DNA of 64,000 bases from Malania oleifera (taxonomy: Eukaryota; Streptophyta; Magnoliopsida; Santalales; Ximeniaceae): assembly GCF_029873635.1 (NCBI RefSeq), contig NC_080427.1:71191348-71255347 (forward strand). The letters run 5' to 3'. Positions 1 through 11,042 of this stretch are shown piece after piece; within the stretch, counting starts at the first letter, position 1; each line of letters opens with the position of its first letter. A model generated the notes under the pieces. The model was given only the letters and a program-made list of their open reading frames with translations. It made no database searches and had not been told where the DNA came from. The translations under genes and the position numbers were made by a program.

Positions 1-796
1 GTCGTCTATTACTCAACATTTGTGTAGACAGGTGAGGACCTATTAATTTTACTATCTAGGCAAGTGACTATGCCAAGCAAAAACTGTTGACTTTGCTTTG
101 GTCTTATAAACAATAGCAATGACTCAGATGGTGAAATTACTATTATTCACAGTTAAGTGCATACCATCACATAACACTGGACCTATTGTTCCGTAGTGAA
201 TCCTCCAGATGGAGAGGTGACCCAATACTAACAATTACTAGAGTTTATACTTGGTGAGTCTATAATTAATTCCATCCGATAGGGAGGAAGATACTAATAT
301 CAACTCATAAAATTAATTACATCACATATATACTAGTGATGGAGACCATAGGATTTATACATAATAAATTCCCTCACCCACTTAGTTATTTAATTCCTGA
401 GGGATGCAAATTTGCACGTGTTTAATATTTCAATAAATTTAATATTCCAATATTGGTAACTAAAATACACGCAACAAATAAAATTCCAAATTTCCTTAAA
501 TTATATTTAAAATTTTTTTATAGCTTGGGAATTAACTTTATTCTCTAGTTGCACATGCATAAACCAATATTGAAATGTTAAATCTTACATGCTAATGACA
601 TAACATAAGAACAAAAAACACGCCAAGAAAGCATATATAAACAAGAAATATGATATAATAAAAATCTCGGCTATTATGGTCCAACAGCTCGCATCATAAA
701 ATCGTGATTCCTTACTTGCCATTACAGAATGCCGGCGGTCGGCAGGGTTCGGCCTATAGACTATGGCTACAAGTCTATTTATAAACCCTCCATGTA

Positions 797-895
797 AATT
801 CAAATTCAAGTTAAATTTGAAATTCAAATTCAAATTTAAATTCAAATTCAAATTCCAATTTCAAATTCAAATTCAAATTCAAATTCAAATTTAAA
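797..895. repeat. Degenerate AATTCA simple repeat
   Basis: Tandem aattca/aaattc units run through this stretch with single-base interruptions. The asparagine-leucine alternating peptide that can be read from it is a by-product of the repeat, not a gene. Confidence 0.85.
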
Positions 896-1261
896 CTGCA
901 GCATTGTTCTAGGGTTTTTCTTCTTTTCCGTCACTACTAAGTGCCACAATTGTGCCTACGTCTCAAATGAACCTACAATAGATTACAGAATCCTATGCCT
1001 CCATGACCGGAGTTCACATGCTATGAATCTTGTAACAAACAATCGCAATTAGATTACAACATCCTATGCCTCCATAATCCGGAGTTCACATGCTGCGAAT
1101 TTTTAAACAACCGCAATAAAAAACTATACATTCATGTGACCATAATAACAGGGCAAAACGTTGCAAAACAGAAGTTAGCGCATCCATACGTTCTACCCTA
1201 CGCATGCACTAGTTCAAAAACTGAAGAACACGGTATTATTATCCGTATACAGTATCAGCTG

Positions 1262-1277
1262 AGGCTCTAATACCAAT
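1262..1277 (-). other. Primer binding site (tRNA-iMet type)
   Basis: Read on the minus strand this gives attggtattagagcct immediately after the LTR end. It matches the TGGTATCAGAGC-type PBS of plant LTR retrotransposons with one change. It fixes the element orientation (minus) and the LTR inner edge. Confidence 0.85.
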
Positions 1278-2672
1278 TGAAGGGGCCTACTGCGGAATAG
1301 CCCTAAGATATGACTGTAGTGCATACTGATAACCAAGAAAAAATGATCTTGCATACCCGAGTTAAACAAAAATTCGATCTTTCAAACTCGGTTCGTAATA
1401 AAAATTCAATCTTACAAATCCTAATTACGTGATTAGGATCATACCTGCAATATCTCTCTAGTTTGATCTCGAATATGCAAGCACGAAGAAGAACTCCCGA
1501 AAAGGAACTCCTGGATCTGTGAGATCAAAGAAGAACTCTAGATGACGACCAAGGATCTTCTACTATATTCCTCAAACACACCTTACTCCTCAGAGAGTGG
1601 GCTCGTCATCGATGACTAGGGTTTGCTTCTCACGAAGACGTCTACCTTTGTGTGTGTGTTTTCGTCTAAACCTCGCCACTGAATGGAGCGCGTGTATATA
1701 GGCTACAGCAGGGACCTTTGGGCAAATATGACTAAAGCTTCCAATGTAATTAAGAATTCCTAATCCGACCTAGATTAATCCTTAATTATGTTAATTACAA
1801 TTCATACCACTAAAGAATTATGATTGCACTCCCTGTCATATTCGAAATTAAATTTCGAGCTCCTATTATTAAATGCTTATTTATCTTCCCACATAAAGAT
1901 TATAGATACCCATCAATTAAATTAAATTGCTGACAATTTAATTAATTGACATATTAATTTCCCGAGACCTTCCAATTAACTTATTCGATGTGTCGGATTC
2001 AAAATCCACCTGCAAGGTTTTACATAATCAAAACTTATAAGCTTCCTCAATGGGGTATCATCAATCCTGATACCGGGATGAGGATTCTATCAATAATTAA
2101 TGTTCACCATACACATAATGTCATTACTCAACTCACTGAGTTTATTGACCCATAAAGAATCTCACTCTTCTATGAATCAAAGTAATAAACACTACATACA
2201 CGTGTCCAATAATCATATCAGGATTAAGAGCATAAGCACTCATAATAATCATGAGGTATTAATTGTTTTATATAGTTAATATAAAAACAATTACCCCAAG
2301 ACGGTCCTGTTCAATACACACAAATTGTACTAGCACAAGGAGTTGGAACTATACCATTCCCCATAGTCAAGATAGACCTATTAAAACCTTGTGCTATAGT
2401 CCTACCAATAGTGTGTCCAATTTCATTTAAGACTGTGAACAATAAACTTATATTCTATAAGAACTGATGATCTAATCTTCTGTGTGTAAGTCGTACTCTA
2501 CACACTAGATCACCTACTATATAGAATAAAAGACACATATGCATAATCATTAAATAAATAATGTTAGACAAACATTGCTCACAAAGATTCTCATTAAAAT
2601 GGAATAACTGAAGTTATTAATAAAAAATAAAACTAATTAAATAAAGCATGTTTTTCAGTATAAATCTCTAAC
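1278..2672 (-). mobile_element. 5' LTR of a minus-strand non-coding LTR element
   Basis: On the minus strand the LTR begins TGTTAGAGATTTATAC at 2672 and ends CCCCTTCA at 1278, directly followed by the PBS. That is TG...CA with a length of 1,395 bp. It interrupts the reverse transcriptase reading frame of a plus-strand copia remnant that resumes at 2673, so it is younger than that remnant. A TATA-like box lies at 1693-1702 on the minus strand. The other LTR is off the window, so the target site duplication cannot be checked; the bases right of the LTR are aaaat. Confidence 0.75.
1693..1702 (-). promoter_or_regulatory. TATA-like box in LTR
   Basis: Minus-strand cctatataca about 420 bp from the LTR 3' end, at the place expected for the U3/R boundary of an LTR promoter. 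Prediction from motif and position only. Confidence 0.4.
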
Positions 2673-3890
2673 AAAAATTTATATGAAAAATCCCTAAAAG
2701 ATTTAAATTGTCGGAAGCAAAACCCAGAAATTTATATTCAATTAAACTCCAACTTTCTTTATATGGATTAAATCAATTTGGACACATATGGTACAATCGA
2801 TTAAGTGAGCACCTTGTGAAAAAGGAATTCATAAATGATCAAATTTATCCATGCATTTTTATTAAAAGATCATAATCCAAATTTAATATAATTGCTATTT
2901 ATGTTGATAATTTAAAATTAGTTGGGATTCCTGAAGAGCTCACTAAATTGCTAATGACGAAATTTGATATGAAAGATTTAGGAAAGACAAAATATTGTCT
3001 TGGCCTACAGATTGAACATGTAAATGGCGAAATTCTTGTTCATCAATTTAAATATACCAAAAAGGTATTTAGGCAATTCTATATGGACAAAGTTCATCCA
3101 TTGGGATCTCTAATGATGATATGATCACTTGATGTTAAGAAGGACCCATTTTGACCTCATGATGAGGGGGAGGAATTACTTGGTTCTGTACCATATTTAA
3201 GTGCTATTAGCTCTTTAATGTATCTGGCCAATTGTACAAGACCCGACATTGCATTTGCTGTAAATCTACTAGCAAGATATAGCTCTGCTCTTACTCGGCA
3301 ATACTAGAATGGAATTAAGCACATTTTACACTATTTGAGTTGGGTCTATTCTACTCATTTGATTCCAAATCTCTATTAGTAGGATATGTAGATGTTGGAT
3401 ATTTATCTGATCCTCACAATGTTAAATCACAAACTGGATATGTATTTCTTTATGGAAAAACTATTATATTTTGGAAATGAGTAAAGCATATGATTACAAC
3501 AACATCCTCCAATCATTCTGAAATACTAGAAATCCATGAAGCTAGTAGAAAATGTGTGTAGCTCAGATCATTGATTTCTCATATCCAAGTAAATTGTGGT
3601 CTTCAATCAATCAATGATATTCAAACAGTTTTATATGAAGACAACGCTACATGTATAACTCAACTAAGAGGAGGATATATAAAGGGTGACAGAACAATGC
3701 ATATCTTTCCAAAATTCTTCTATACATATGAACTCTAGAAGAATGGTGATATATATGTCTAGCATATCTGATCAAATGATAATCTAGTAGATTTGTTTAT
3801 CAAAACTTTGTCTACTACAACATTTAAGAAATTGGTTCGTCTTATTGGAATGAGACATCATAAAGATCTTAACAGAAGGAGTTAATATAT
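2673..3890 (+). pseudogene. Ty1/copia pol remnant (RT C-terminus and RNase H)
   Basis: Conceptual translation shows Ty1/copia reverse transcriptase followed by RNase H. In order I see IYMKIP, a SLYGLNQ-like block (family SLYGLKQ), YVDNL in place of the YVDD catalytic box, DLGKTKYCLGLQIE, YLSAISSLMYLANCTRPDIA and TTSSNHSEI. Several stops and frame changes (for example near 3121, 3306, 3478 and 3560) show it is dead. The N-terminal half (gag, protease, integrase, start of RT) is missing because another element was inserted at 2672/2673 and the rest lies left of the window. The second catalytic Asp of YVDD reads Asn, which would also abolish RT activity. Assignment to Ty1/copia is secure; the lineage is not resolved. 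Confidence 0.85.
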
Positions 3891-3910
3891 AGGTGACATC
3901 CAATGGGGAG

Positions 3911-4380
3911 TGTCATGAAATATAGGTGGATGTTCCCCATGTCAACGATGAACTTGCCCCATATGTCTACACTAATTCATGTCCCCATGAGCCTTCCCCA
4001 TATATCTACACTAATTTATGTCCTCATGAACCTGCCTCATATGTCTACACTAATTATATCCTTATGTGAACCTGCCCTATATGTTTGCACTAATAAAGTC
4101 AGAATGAGCTAACTTGTGAAGGTTATAAATACCTCCTCCCACATAACCAATGTAAGGAACAAAAGTGGAGTAGATAAAGAGAAGAGAGATATCTTACATA
4201 AGATCGGTTCCGATATTTAGTACAAGGCCAGTTCCAAATCATCTTACAATTCCGCCCGTGATAGTGAAGTTTTTTATCTCATCCACCCGTGAAGTAGGCA
4301 TAGCCAAACCACGTAAAATTCAGTCTCGTTTTCATTTATTTTTTCGTTCATCTCTATTTATTTTATTGTTAATTTCTGCA
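3911..4380 (+). mobile_element. 3' LTR of the Ty1/copia remnant
   Basis: It follows a purine-rich tract (aatggggag, 3902-3910) just after the RNase H remnant and starts TGTCATGAAAT. A TATA-like box ttataaata lies at 4123-4131. Its start contains three degenerate repeats of a roughly 36-bp unit with the words cccatgt and tctacactaatt (about 3930-4060). The right end is uncertain (4380, or up to about 4394). The left LTR is outside the window. Confidence 0.6.
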
Positions 4381-4718
4381 TCATTTTATAACACTTTTCA
4401 TTTTATTTATTGTTCCTGATTTTAATGGTAGTGAAGTAAAAAAAAAAAAATGGAAATATTAAAAGTAATTTAAAACAACTTTTTCGTAAGATTGTTCACA
4501 TGGTTTCTAGTTTTGAATATCATTAATGTTAGTTTTCTTTCCTAGAACATCAAAAGAAAAGCCCTTTTTTTTATGATTATTGTTGGCATTAAAAATTTCT
4601 AAGCTATGGTCCTCAGCTAGCCTAAATATGAGTACATTTGTTACATTACAATACATTAGTTTTTTAAATTTGATTTATTATTTCGATACAAACATTGAAA
4701 ACTCAGGGTAGGCAAGTA
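4381..4718. other. AT-rich intergenic DNA, nothing recognised
   Basis: About 340 bp of AT-rich sequence with a short poly-A run at 4439-4450. I see no coding, RNA or transposon-end signal. Confidence 0.5.
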
Positions 4719-5148
4719 GGGGTGAGCATAAGTCGATTAAAATTGAATTAATTAAGTTAATTTGGTCGGTTCGGATTGGTTAAAAATTTATTCGATTTGG
4801 TTCAGTTTTATTTTTGTTAAATTTCAATTTTCGATTTTCGATTCGGTTAGTTCGATTAACCGAATAGAATAAATTAATAATAAATAATTATATATATTAT
4901 ATATTAAAATATTATATATATATTATATATGTATTGAAATTTTATTTATTTTTTATATTATATATATATATATTTAAATATGAAATCGGTTAAAATCAAT
5001 TAATCGATTTAACCGAAATTTAGTTCGATCGATTTTGAATTCAATTAAATATCAAATTTTGGTCGATTTAATTAATAAAATTTTTAACTAAAATTTTTAA
5101 TTAATTTGATTAGTTAATCGAATTGACCGTATCGATTGAATGCTCACC
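4719..5148. mobile_element. MITE with GGTGAGCAT terminal inverted repeats
   Basis: The left end reads ggggtgagcataagtcgatt and the right end, reverse-complemented, reads ggtgagcattcaatcgat, giving imperfect terminal inverted repeats. The roughly 430-bp interior is AT-rich, partly palindromic (ggtcggttcgg words on the left, gattttaaccgaa-like words on the right) and has no ORF. This fits a non-autonomous DNA transposon of a type common in eudicots. No convincing target site duplication was found, so the superfamily is left open. Confidence 0.65.
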
Positions 5149-5163
5149 TTCTATCATCCTTAC

Positions 5164-5345
5164 AAGCAAGTGGGTGTTATCGAGTTTCCCCTGAATTCCT
5201 GAATTTACACCCTCATGGTGCTGTAGGGCCGGTATCATGGGGCGCGGGAATAGTCTTGGCTGTGTTGCATCCCAAGGTAATTTGGTAGATGCCGGCTGAG
5301 GACACCCGGCGATATAAAAAAAAAGAAAAAAGCAAGTGGGTGTTA
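5164..5345 (+). mobile_element. SINE-like retroposon with 16-bp target site duplication
   Basis: A 150-bp insert (5180-5329) ending in a poly-A-rich tail (5316-5329) lies between two exact copies of aagcaagtgggtgtta (5164-5179 and 5330-5345). An A-rich tail plus a long exact direct repeat is the signature of target-primed reverse transcription by LINE machinery. The insert has no ORF. It resembles the GC-richer body and 3' end of a plant SINE, probably 5' truncated, because I could not find clear pol III A and B boxes. Confidence 0.7.
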
Positions 5346-5479
5346 GTCGGAACAAACACATAATTTTGCTTTATCTTGCAGCATTTATTTCATTTATGTA
5401 TACCATTTATTCATTTAGTTACTGAATTAGATGTGAAGTCAGAGGAAAAAAATAAAAGAGCTATGGGCATTGATTGCAT

Positions 5480-5630
5480 TGCATGGTCTCTAATAGCTCA
5501 ACTGGTCCCCATCCTGCAATACATTACGCCCGACTTCAATGCAAATAACTCTCGGGGAGAGGAACCGCGGACTAACCTCCATAGTCTGCCATGCATCTAT
5601 AACATTTAATAATAATAATAATAATAATAA
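5480..5630 (+). mobile_element. tRNA-derived SINE-like element with (AAT)n tail
   Basis: tagctcaactgg at 5495-5506 matches the pol III A-box consensus TRGCNNARYNGG exactly. A weak B-box-like stretch follows about 35 bp later, and the unit ends in an (AAT)n run at about 5606-5630. This is the layout of a tRNA-derived SINE. No target site duplication was resolved because another repeat abuts the tail. Confidence 0.5.
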
Positions 5631-6056
5631 TGTCTTCACGGGCATGGTGCAGTGAAAAGACATTAGCACGTAAGAAAAAGTATCGGAACTTTAATTTAAA
5701 GTAAATACACTCACGGAACCAACGATACCTGTGGATGGTGAGAATTTATTTTGTGAGTCAGCGGAGACCGTGAATGGTGAGAGTTCGCTTTATGAGTTAG
5801 CGGGGACTGTAGATAGTGAGAATTCTCTGTGAGTCAGCAGAGACCGTAGATGGTAATGGAGATATGTCCCGAGAGTCGAATTAGTCGAACATCCAACTGA
5901 TACACGGAAGCCGTGTTCGTATTCCAGACTTTACCTGATCAGCGAAACCTAAGAAGAAAATGTTAATCCGTAGGTTTGGTGCCGCACCAGGGATCCGAAG
6001 GACTTGTTGGTGATTGAAATTCCTATGTGATCAAATAATAATAATAATAATAATAT
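5631..6056 (+). mobile_element. SINE-like unit with internal tandem repeats and (AAT)n tail
   Basis: It begins gtcttcacgggcatggtgcagtg, in which tggtgcagtg resembles the A-box start of Au-type SINEs, and it ends in an (AAT)n run near 6035-6055. Between these lie about three degenerate units of roughly 38 bp with the core gagtcagcggagaccgt...ggtgag (about 5715-5860). No coding potential is seen. The SINE assignment is tentative; the repeat structure is seen directly. Confidence 0.4.
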
Positions 6057-6121
6057 GGGTAACTTGTTGGTGACTGAAATTCCTATGTGATCAAATAATA
6101 ATAATAATAATAATAATATGG
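6006..6121 (+). repeat. Tandem duplication of an approximately 58-bp segment ending in (AAT)n
   Basis: The block beginning acttgttggtga(t/c)tgaaattcc and continuing through atgtgatcaaataataat...atatgggta occurs twice in direct tandem (from about 6002 and again from about 6060). The copies differ by one base and by AAT repeat number. This is the tail of the preceding SINE-like unit duplicated. Confidence 0.8.
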
Positions 6122-7368
6122 GTAAAATTCAAAATTCAATGAACCTCTCATTAGTTGATCCTCCATTAACCATTAACTATATATATATAGATATATATAT
6201 ATATATATATAGATATATATATATATATATATATTAGTAATAAAATGATATTTTAAAATGGCACCAATTAAAAAAATTCAATTAAAAAATTAGTTAACAT
6301 TATACCTTAAAAACTAAATGATTTGAACATACTGATTCTCAAATTAATTGGTCTATCTAGTATAATCGCATATGAAAAACTAATTGACATTAACATAACA
6401 AAAAAAATTTAGTGTTATGTCAAATTAATATATATATATATATATATATATATGAAAAATAAAGATTATCATTAAATCATAAAAAAGTAATAATTATAAT
6501 GTTACAAAATATTTGTTAGATGTAATTTTTATAAAAAATTAATGCTTAAATAAATTATAAAACGAATAAAACATTGTTGAATATTTTTAAATTCAAGTAA
6601 CTTATCAAACATATTATTAAAAAAAAGATAAATTAAAATTTTAATATCTATTCTTTATAAATTAAAATATAAAATTGGATGTTAATTCTCAAGTGTGTGA
6701 AATACGAATGTTAAATCAATAAAGAAAACTCAAATTTATATTAATTAATTAACCTTCGTTTGAAACAATTAACCAACTTTTGCTAATTTATTCAAATTGT
6801 TATGTTATTAAAATGACATTCAACTAGACTTAGACAGGGAGCCACAATTCGACCAACCATTTAATTCGAGCTGATTTTTTAAAACTATATTTTAGTTGTT
6901 AAAGATATATTCAATCGTTTATTTTTGTTCATAGCAAATCATTTGTAACAATATAATTATTTAAGCATTTTTTCTAAATGATCTGTATATTTATTCATTT
7001 TTCATAATTTAGTTTTAAAAATAATAATTTAATTATCTTGTCATGTTTATATCAACTAATTGACTTATCGGAGCCATTGGGTATTCGATTCACTTATAAG
7101 TTTAATTTTCAAAACATATTGCAATCAATTAACCAATTTTTCCAACTTAATTTATTAAATTAATGTAGTTTTATTCATTTATCTTACCATAATTAAATGA
7201 AAGGGTACAATTATGATTTTATTAAAAATAAAATTTAATTTTTTCATTAAAGTTAACGGTTGACTAACGGACAACTAACAGAAGGTTCATTTTATCAATA
7301 AAATGAAGCCTCAAGGGATTTTGTTGTAGTTCTAAAAAACTTAGGGGGTGTTGCTGGATTTTATCCTA
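6115..7368. mobile_element. AT-rich non-autonomous DNA transposon, copy 1
   Basis: The left arm (gggtaaaattc at about 6119, then aatgaacctctcattagttg and ccattaaccattaac) reappears in inverted orientation at the right (gttaacggttgactaac...caactaacagaaggttcatt at 7251-7292, then gattttatcc near 7357). These are long imperfect terminal inverted repeats. The interior is AT-rich and non-coding, with TA microsatellites at 6179-6234 and 6428-6455. A diverged second copy of the interior occurs at about 53,760-54,620, which supports a dispersed family. Exact ends and superfamily are unresolved. Confidence 0.55.
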
Positions 7369-7845
7369 ATAAGAATAATAATCATAATTATCTCATCCTA
7401 TGTTTGGCAATTTTGCTCATGTGATTTGAAATTTCACTTAGAATGAATTCTCAAAATCAAAACTAAAATGTTGATTTTGTTAAAATATTCTTATTTAACT
7501 TGTTTAATGAAAATTTAAAAAATTTATTCAATGTTTAGTATACTTAAATGGAATAAATTTGTGAGTTTATAAAATAAAAATTTATGAGGTAAATACAAAA
7601 ATTATAAAATAATAATAATAATAATAATTCCATTACATTATATTCCATTCTTATATAACAAACAAGTCATTAAAAAAAATATGAAAGATTTAAAATATTA
7701 TACTTTATTACAATGAATTTTTGTTAAAATTTTGAACCATATTAAAACACATTAATTTTTGTGTATGCATGAATTAGTCATATTTTTTAATATTATAATA
7801 TTAATCTATAATATTATATAAAATGCAATTAATTATGTTATTATA

Positions 7846-7876
<31 letters not shown>

Positions 7877-8715
7877 GTAGTATAACATGATAGAATATTA
7901 CTTTATCATTTTAACAATATGATAGTTTATTATTAATGTATATATGTTGATAGATGATATATTATAATCACAAGGTAAAATTTATTATTTATTGAATATA
8001 ATGGTAAAAAATTTATAATTAAAAACATGATATATAATGTAATATAATTTATCATAACATTATAATTACATATTAACAAATGTACATTAAAATTATATTA
8101 TATGGATATTTGCTCTTAACCAGCTAAATGGAAATACTGAGAAAATTTTAATTCATAGAATGGAAGATTTCAAAGAATAGACTCTTTCATACTTTTGCTT
8201 TTCTCCCATCATGTTCTTTTAGTATTCTCACTACAAATAATGCCGTAAATATTTTTTAAAAATTTCATAAAAAGGAAAAAAAAAAAAAAACTAAAAAATA
8301 TATGAAATTTTTTAGTTTCATGCAAAATGCCCAAAACCATCTTGAACTATTATAAACCATTTTAGACCATTTCTAGATCACTGGGAATTACCAAAATTGT
8401 TGAAAACAAAGTAAAAATGCCTTGAAATGACAAAAATGGGTTGAGACAAGGGAAACTAAGGTTTGTCATGTCCCCATTTTTTCAATGAAATGTTCAAGGT
8501 TAGCTCGAATAGAATTTAGCGTTGGCACACCCTAGTGTCAATTATTACTAATCATTCACTCTTTATAATGGGCAAAGATGTACGACATATTTTAATGCCA
8601 AGTCAGTAATTAAATAGGTTTTTTCAAGGGTAGTGTGACCAACACTATAGCTTATCTCTTGTTATTCTTTCAAGATCATCTTATTGGGTTTATTTATTTT
8701 TTTACTTCAACAACA
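7369..8715. other. AT-rich intergenic DNA, no gene seen
   Basis: Very AT-rich sequence with an (ATA)n run near 7610-7630, a (TA)n/T-tract at 7843-7876 and an A-run at 8276-8290. No ORF of note, RNA gene or clear transposon termini were recognised. It ends at the target site of the gypsy element that follows. Confidence 0.5.
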
Positions 8716-8720
8716 TCTAT

Positions 8721-10174
8721 TGTAACACCCCGAACCCACCACGCACGTCCCGAGGGTTACGTGTTTCATTCACTTGTTTTTTGTACCATACACCACAATC
8801 ATGCAACATAAATAAATATACAACCTCAATTTAAATACCAAAGTCTATCTATAAAGCCCGAAAACAACTGCATCCATATGTTTATATTACATCCCAGTAT
8901 TTAAAAACATAAACTATACATAAACTGTTCTTACATTCACCCCAAAATTTACCAAAAATACTACCCTACCTGGAGCTTTAAGCTCGATCACCTGATGAAC
9001 TTGAAAATATAATCATTTGTTAGGGTGAGACACATCTCAGTAAAGAAGACTAAATTATAGCAATGTGTGGCAAAGAGTTTAAATCAATACAAAATATATA
9101 TTCATTTGTTATTCATTATCAATAGCAGCTGATAAAACGCATCATTAATAACAATGCTGATATTTGATATCATACACACATACATAATTATTTTTAGTGA
9201 TAATTCCCAAGAATAGGAAATATTTCTCACCCATACAAGTAACTTCCCTCTACTATAATACTAATATCAGTGCACTCACGTTACTCAGTAAGCCCTCGGG
9301 TTATGTATCCAGGTAAAGTCTCTGAGAATAAAGAAGATCACCCACTTATATAAGTAACTTCCGTCTGCTCTAATACCAACTAAAAATTACTAGGGCACTC
9401 GCCTTTCTCAGCAAGCCCTTGGGTGGAAAAATTTACTCTGCCATAAATACTTTTGTAATTAAATCCACGTGCATCCAATGCTAATCATTTCACAAAGATC
9501 CTCGTATATACACATATCACAATCAATCCACACAGGATACACACACACTTCATTCACACCCACATAGGGTCCATATCCACATAATAAATACATGGTTCAC
9601 ACATGACTCACATCCACACAAGATACACGGTCCACACAGGACTCACATTCACACAGGATACACGATCCACACAGGACTCACATCCACATAGGATATAACG
9701 TAGCCCATACAGGCACCACTCCGGATTCTGAAACACGTGGCTCGCACAGACACCACTAATCACCAGTACCAATCCTCATGACCTACCTGTAGTATATCAG
9801 TAGAACAACCTCCTCAGGCCTGTCAATGCTCTACTCCAATATATAATGACAATATACGAACTCCTCAAGTCTGCTAACGTATATCGTGATTATATCTAGG
9901 CACTATAATGAACTCCTTAGACCTGCCAACGTTATATTGTGATACACACGAATAACCAAACAAAATGACCCATTCACACACATCACATTATTCATCACAC
10001 AGTAATCACAAGAAGCTAGTATTCACAACTAATCTTTATTCACAAATAAATTGCATTCACAACTAGCCAATATTCATAATAAAACAATATTACTCACCAA
10101 TCAGTACTCACAACGGCCCATAATCGTATCTAGTTAAATTATGAAAGTTGTATCTCTGCCACACTATTTTACCC

Positions 10175-10239
<65 letters not shown>

Positions 10240-10799
10240 CAAAATTCATTATTTTCCAAATGCCTTAATGTACAAAAAATCATACTTGGTTTCCTAAATT
10301 ACGCCTGCAAAGACCCCAAATGATGTCCGCGACACTCACCCGATCCCCTGATTTTGGGATGGTGCCCCAAAATCCTAACTCAACGATCCACTTCGGCTAC
10401 TTTGTAGAGAACGATCCTATGAACCTCGTGGTGGTTACGGATCGTTAAAAAAAACCTTAATGGAGTGAGAATCGAAGAAATGGAAGGAAGAAACCGTAGG
10501 GTTTTCGGAGAGAAGAAAGAAAAATTTTGATTTTTTTTAAAAATGCTCGCAGGACTTTCTATATATCACCACTGAGCAGAAAATCGTTGCCGATTTTCTC
10601 AAGCCTCCAGAAGACCATCGCTGGTTTTCTCTTTAACCGACACTAATTTTACCGTTTACCTATTACTGCTTCGCAGTAATTCCAAAACCGTCACCGGTCT
10701 TCTGTTCCCTCCAAAAAATCGTCGCCAATTTCTCCCTTTCCAGCCAAAAACCTCCTTTTCTCAATTATTTTTATTATTTTATTTTCCCGGGTCTCTACA
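8721..10799 (-). mobile_element. 3' LTR of the pol-less gypsy element
   Basis: Bounded on the inside by the polypurine tract and on the outside by TSD TCTAT. Contains (CA)n(TA)n at 10184-10240, a TATA-like box on the minus strand near 10559-10566, and repeats of the type aaatcgtcgccgattttct between about 10567 and 10740. Co-linear with the LTR at 12488-14531 with scattered substitutions and indels. Confidence 0.9.
10184..10240. repeat. Compound (CA)n(TA)n microsatellite
   Basis: A CA run followed by a TA run inside the 3' LTR. The partner LTR has a pure TA run at the corresponding place (about 13925-13970), so the CA part differs between the two. Confidence 0.9.
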
Positions 10800-10812
10800 T
10801 TCTCCCCTCTTT
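10800..10812 (-). other. Polypurine tract
   Basis: Minus-strand aaagaggggagaa directly before the TGTAGAGACCC LTR start. It is preceded by aaatttcgaggatgaaatttt, a sequence typical just upstream of the 3' LTR in plant gypsy elements. Marks the 3' end of the internal region. Confidence 0.85.
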
Positions 10813-10960
10813 ATAAAATTTCATCCTCGAAATTTGTTAATCCATCATTTTGCACAACTTAAAGGTTAATTAACCACATTTACACTGTTCAATTTATTCT
10901 AACATATAAACCATCAAATCACTTAAAATCAATCAAGACTATCACTTATGCAATCATAAA

Positions 10961-11042
10961 TATATTACCTGCGCCTTTAGCATTGTCCCCCTCAGTCGTG
11001 CTATATTACCTGCGCCTTTAGCATTGTCCCCCTCAGTCGTGC
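10961..11042. repeat. Exact 41-bp tandem duplication
   Basis: Two identical 41-bp copies (10961-11001 and 11002-11042) with the core gcgcctttagcattgtcccc sit at the end of the gag remnant. Complete identity in an otherwise decayed element points to a recent local duplication. Confidence 0.9.

Larger units (their letters stand above)
1..1277 (-). mobile_element. Internal leader region of a non-coding LTR element (window-truncated)
   Basis: This lies downstream (minus sense) of the primer binding site beside the LTR at 1278-2672, so it is the start of the element's internal region, cut by the window edge. I see no gag or pol motif in any frame. It holds an (AATTCA)n-like tract at about 797-895 and a duplicated block of about 75 bp (roughly 985-1050 and 1062-1130, sharing the core cctatgcctccat). 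A long internal region without coding capacity suggests a LARD-type non-autonomous element, but most of it lies outside the window, so this is inference. Confidence 0.6.

Noticed and set aside
585-851. ORF encoding a repeated Asn-Leu peptide
   Set aside because: It is the translation of an AATTCA simple repeat in the leader of an LTR element; no start context, no domain.
7380-7680. Possible MITE with tgtttggca-like ends
   Set aside because: The candidate inverted repeats match too poorly, with no target site duplication.
10141-10323. ORF with Thr-His and Ile-Tyr repeats; similar ones at 13244 and 13889
   Set aside because: Produced by CA and TA microsatellites inside LTRs.
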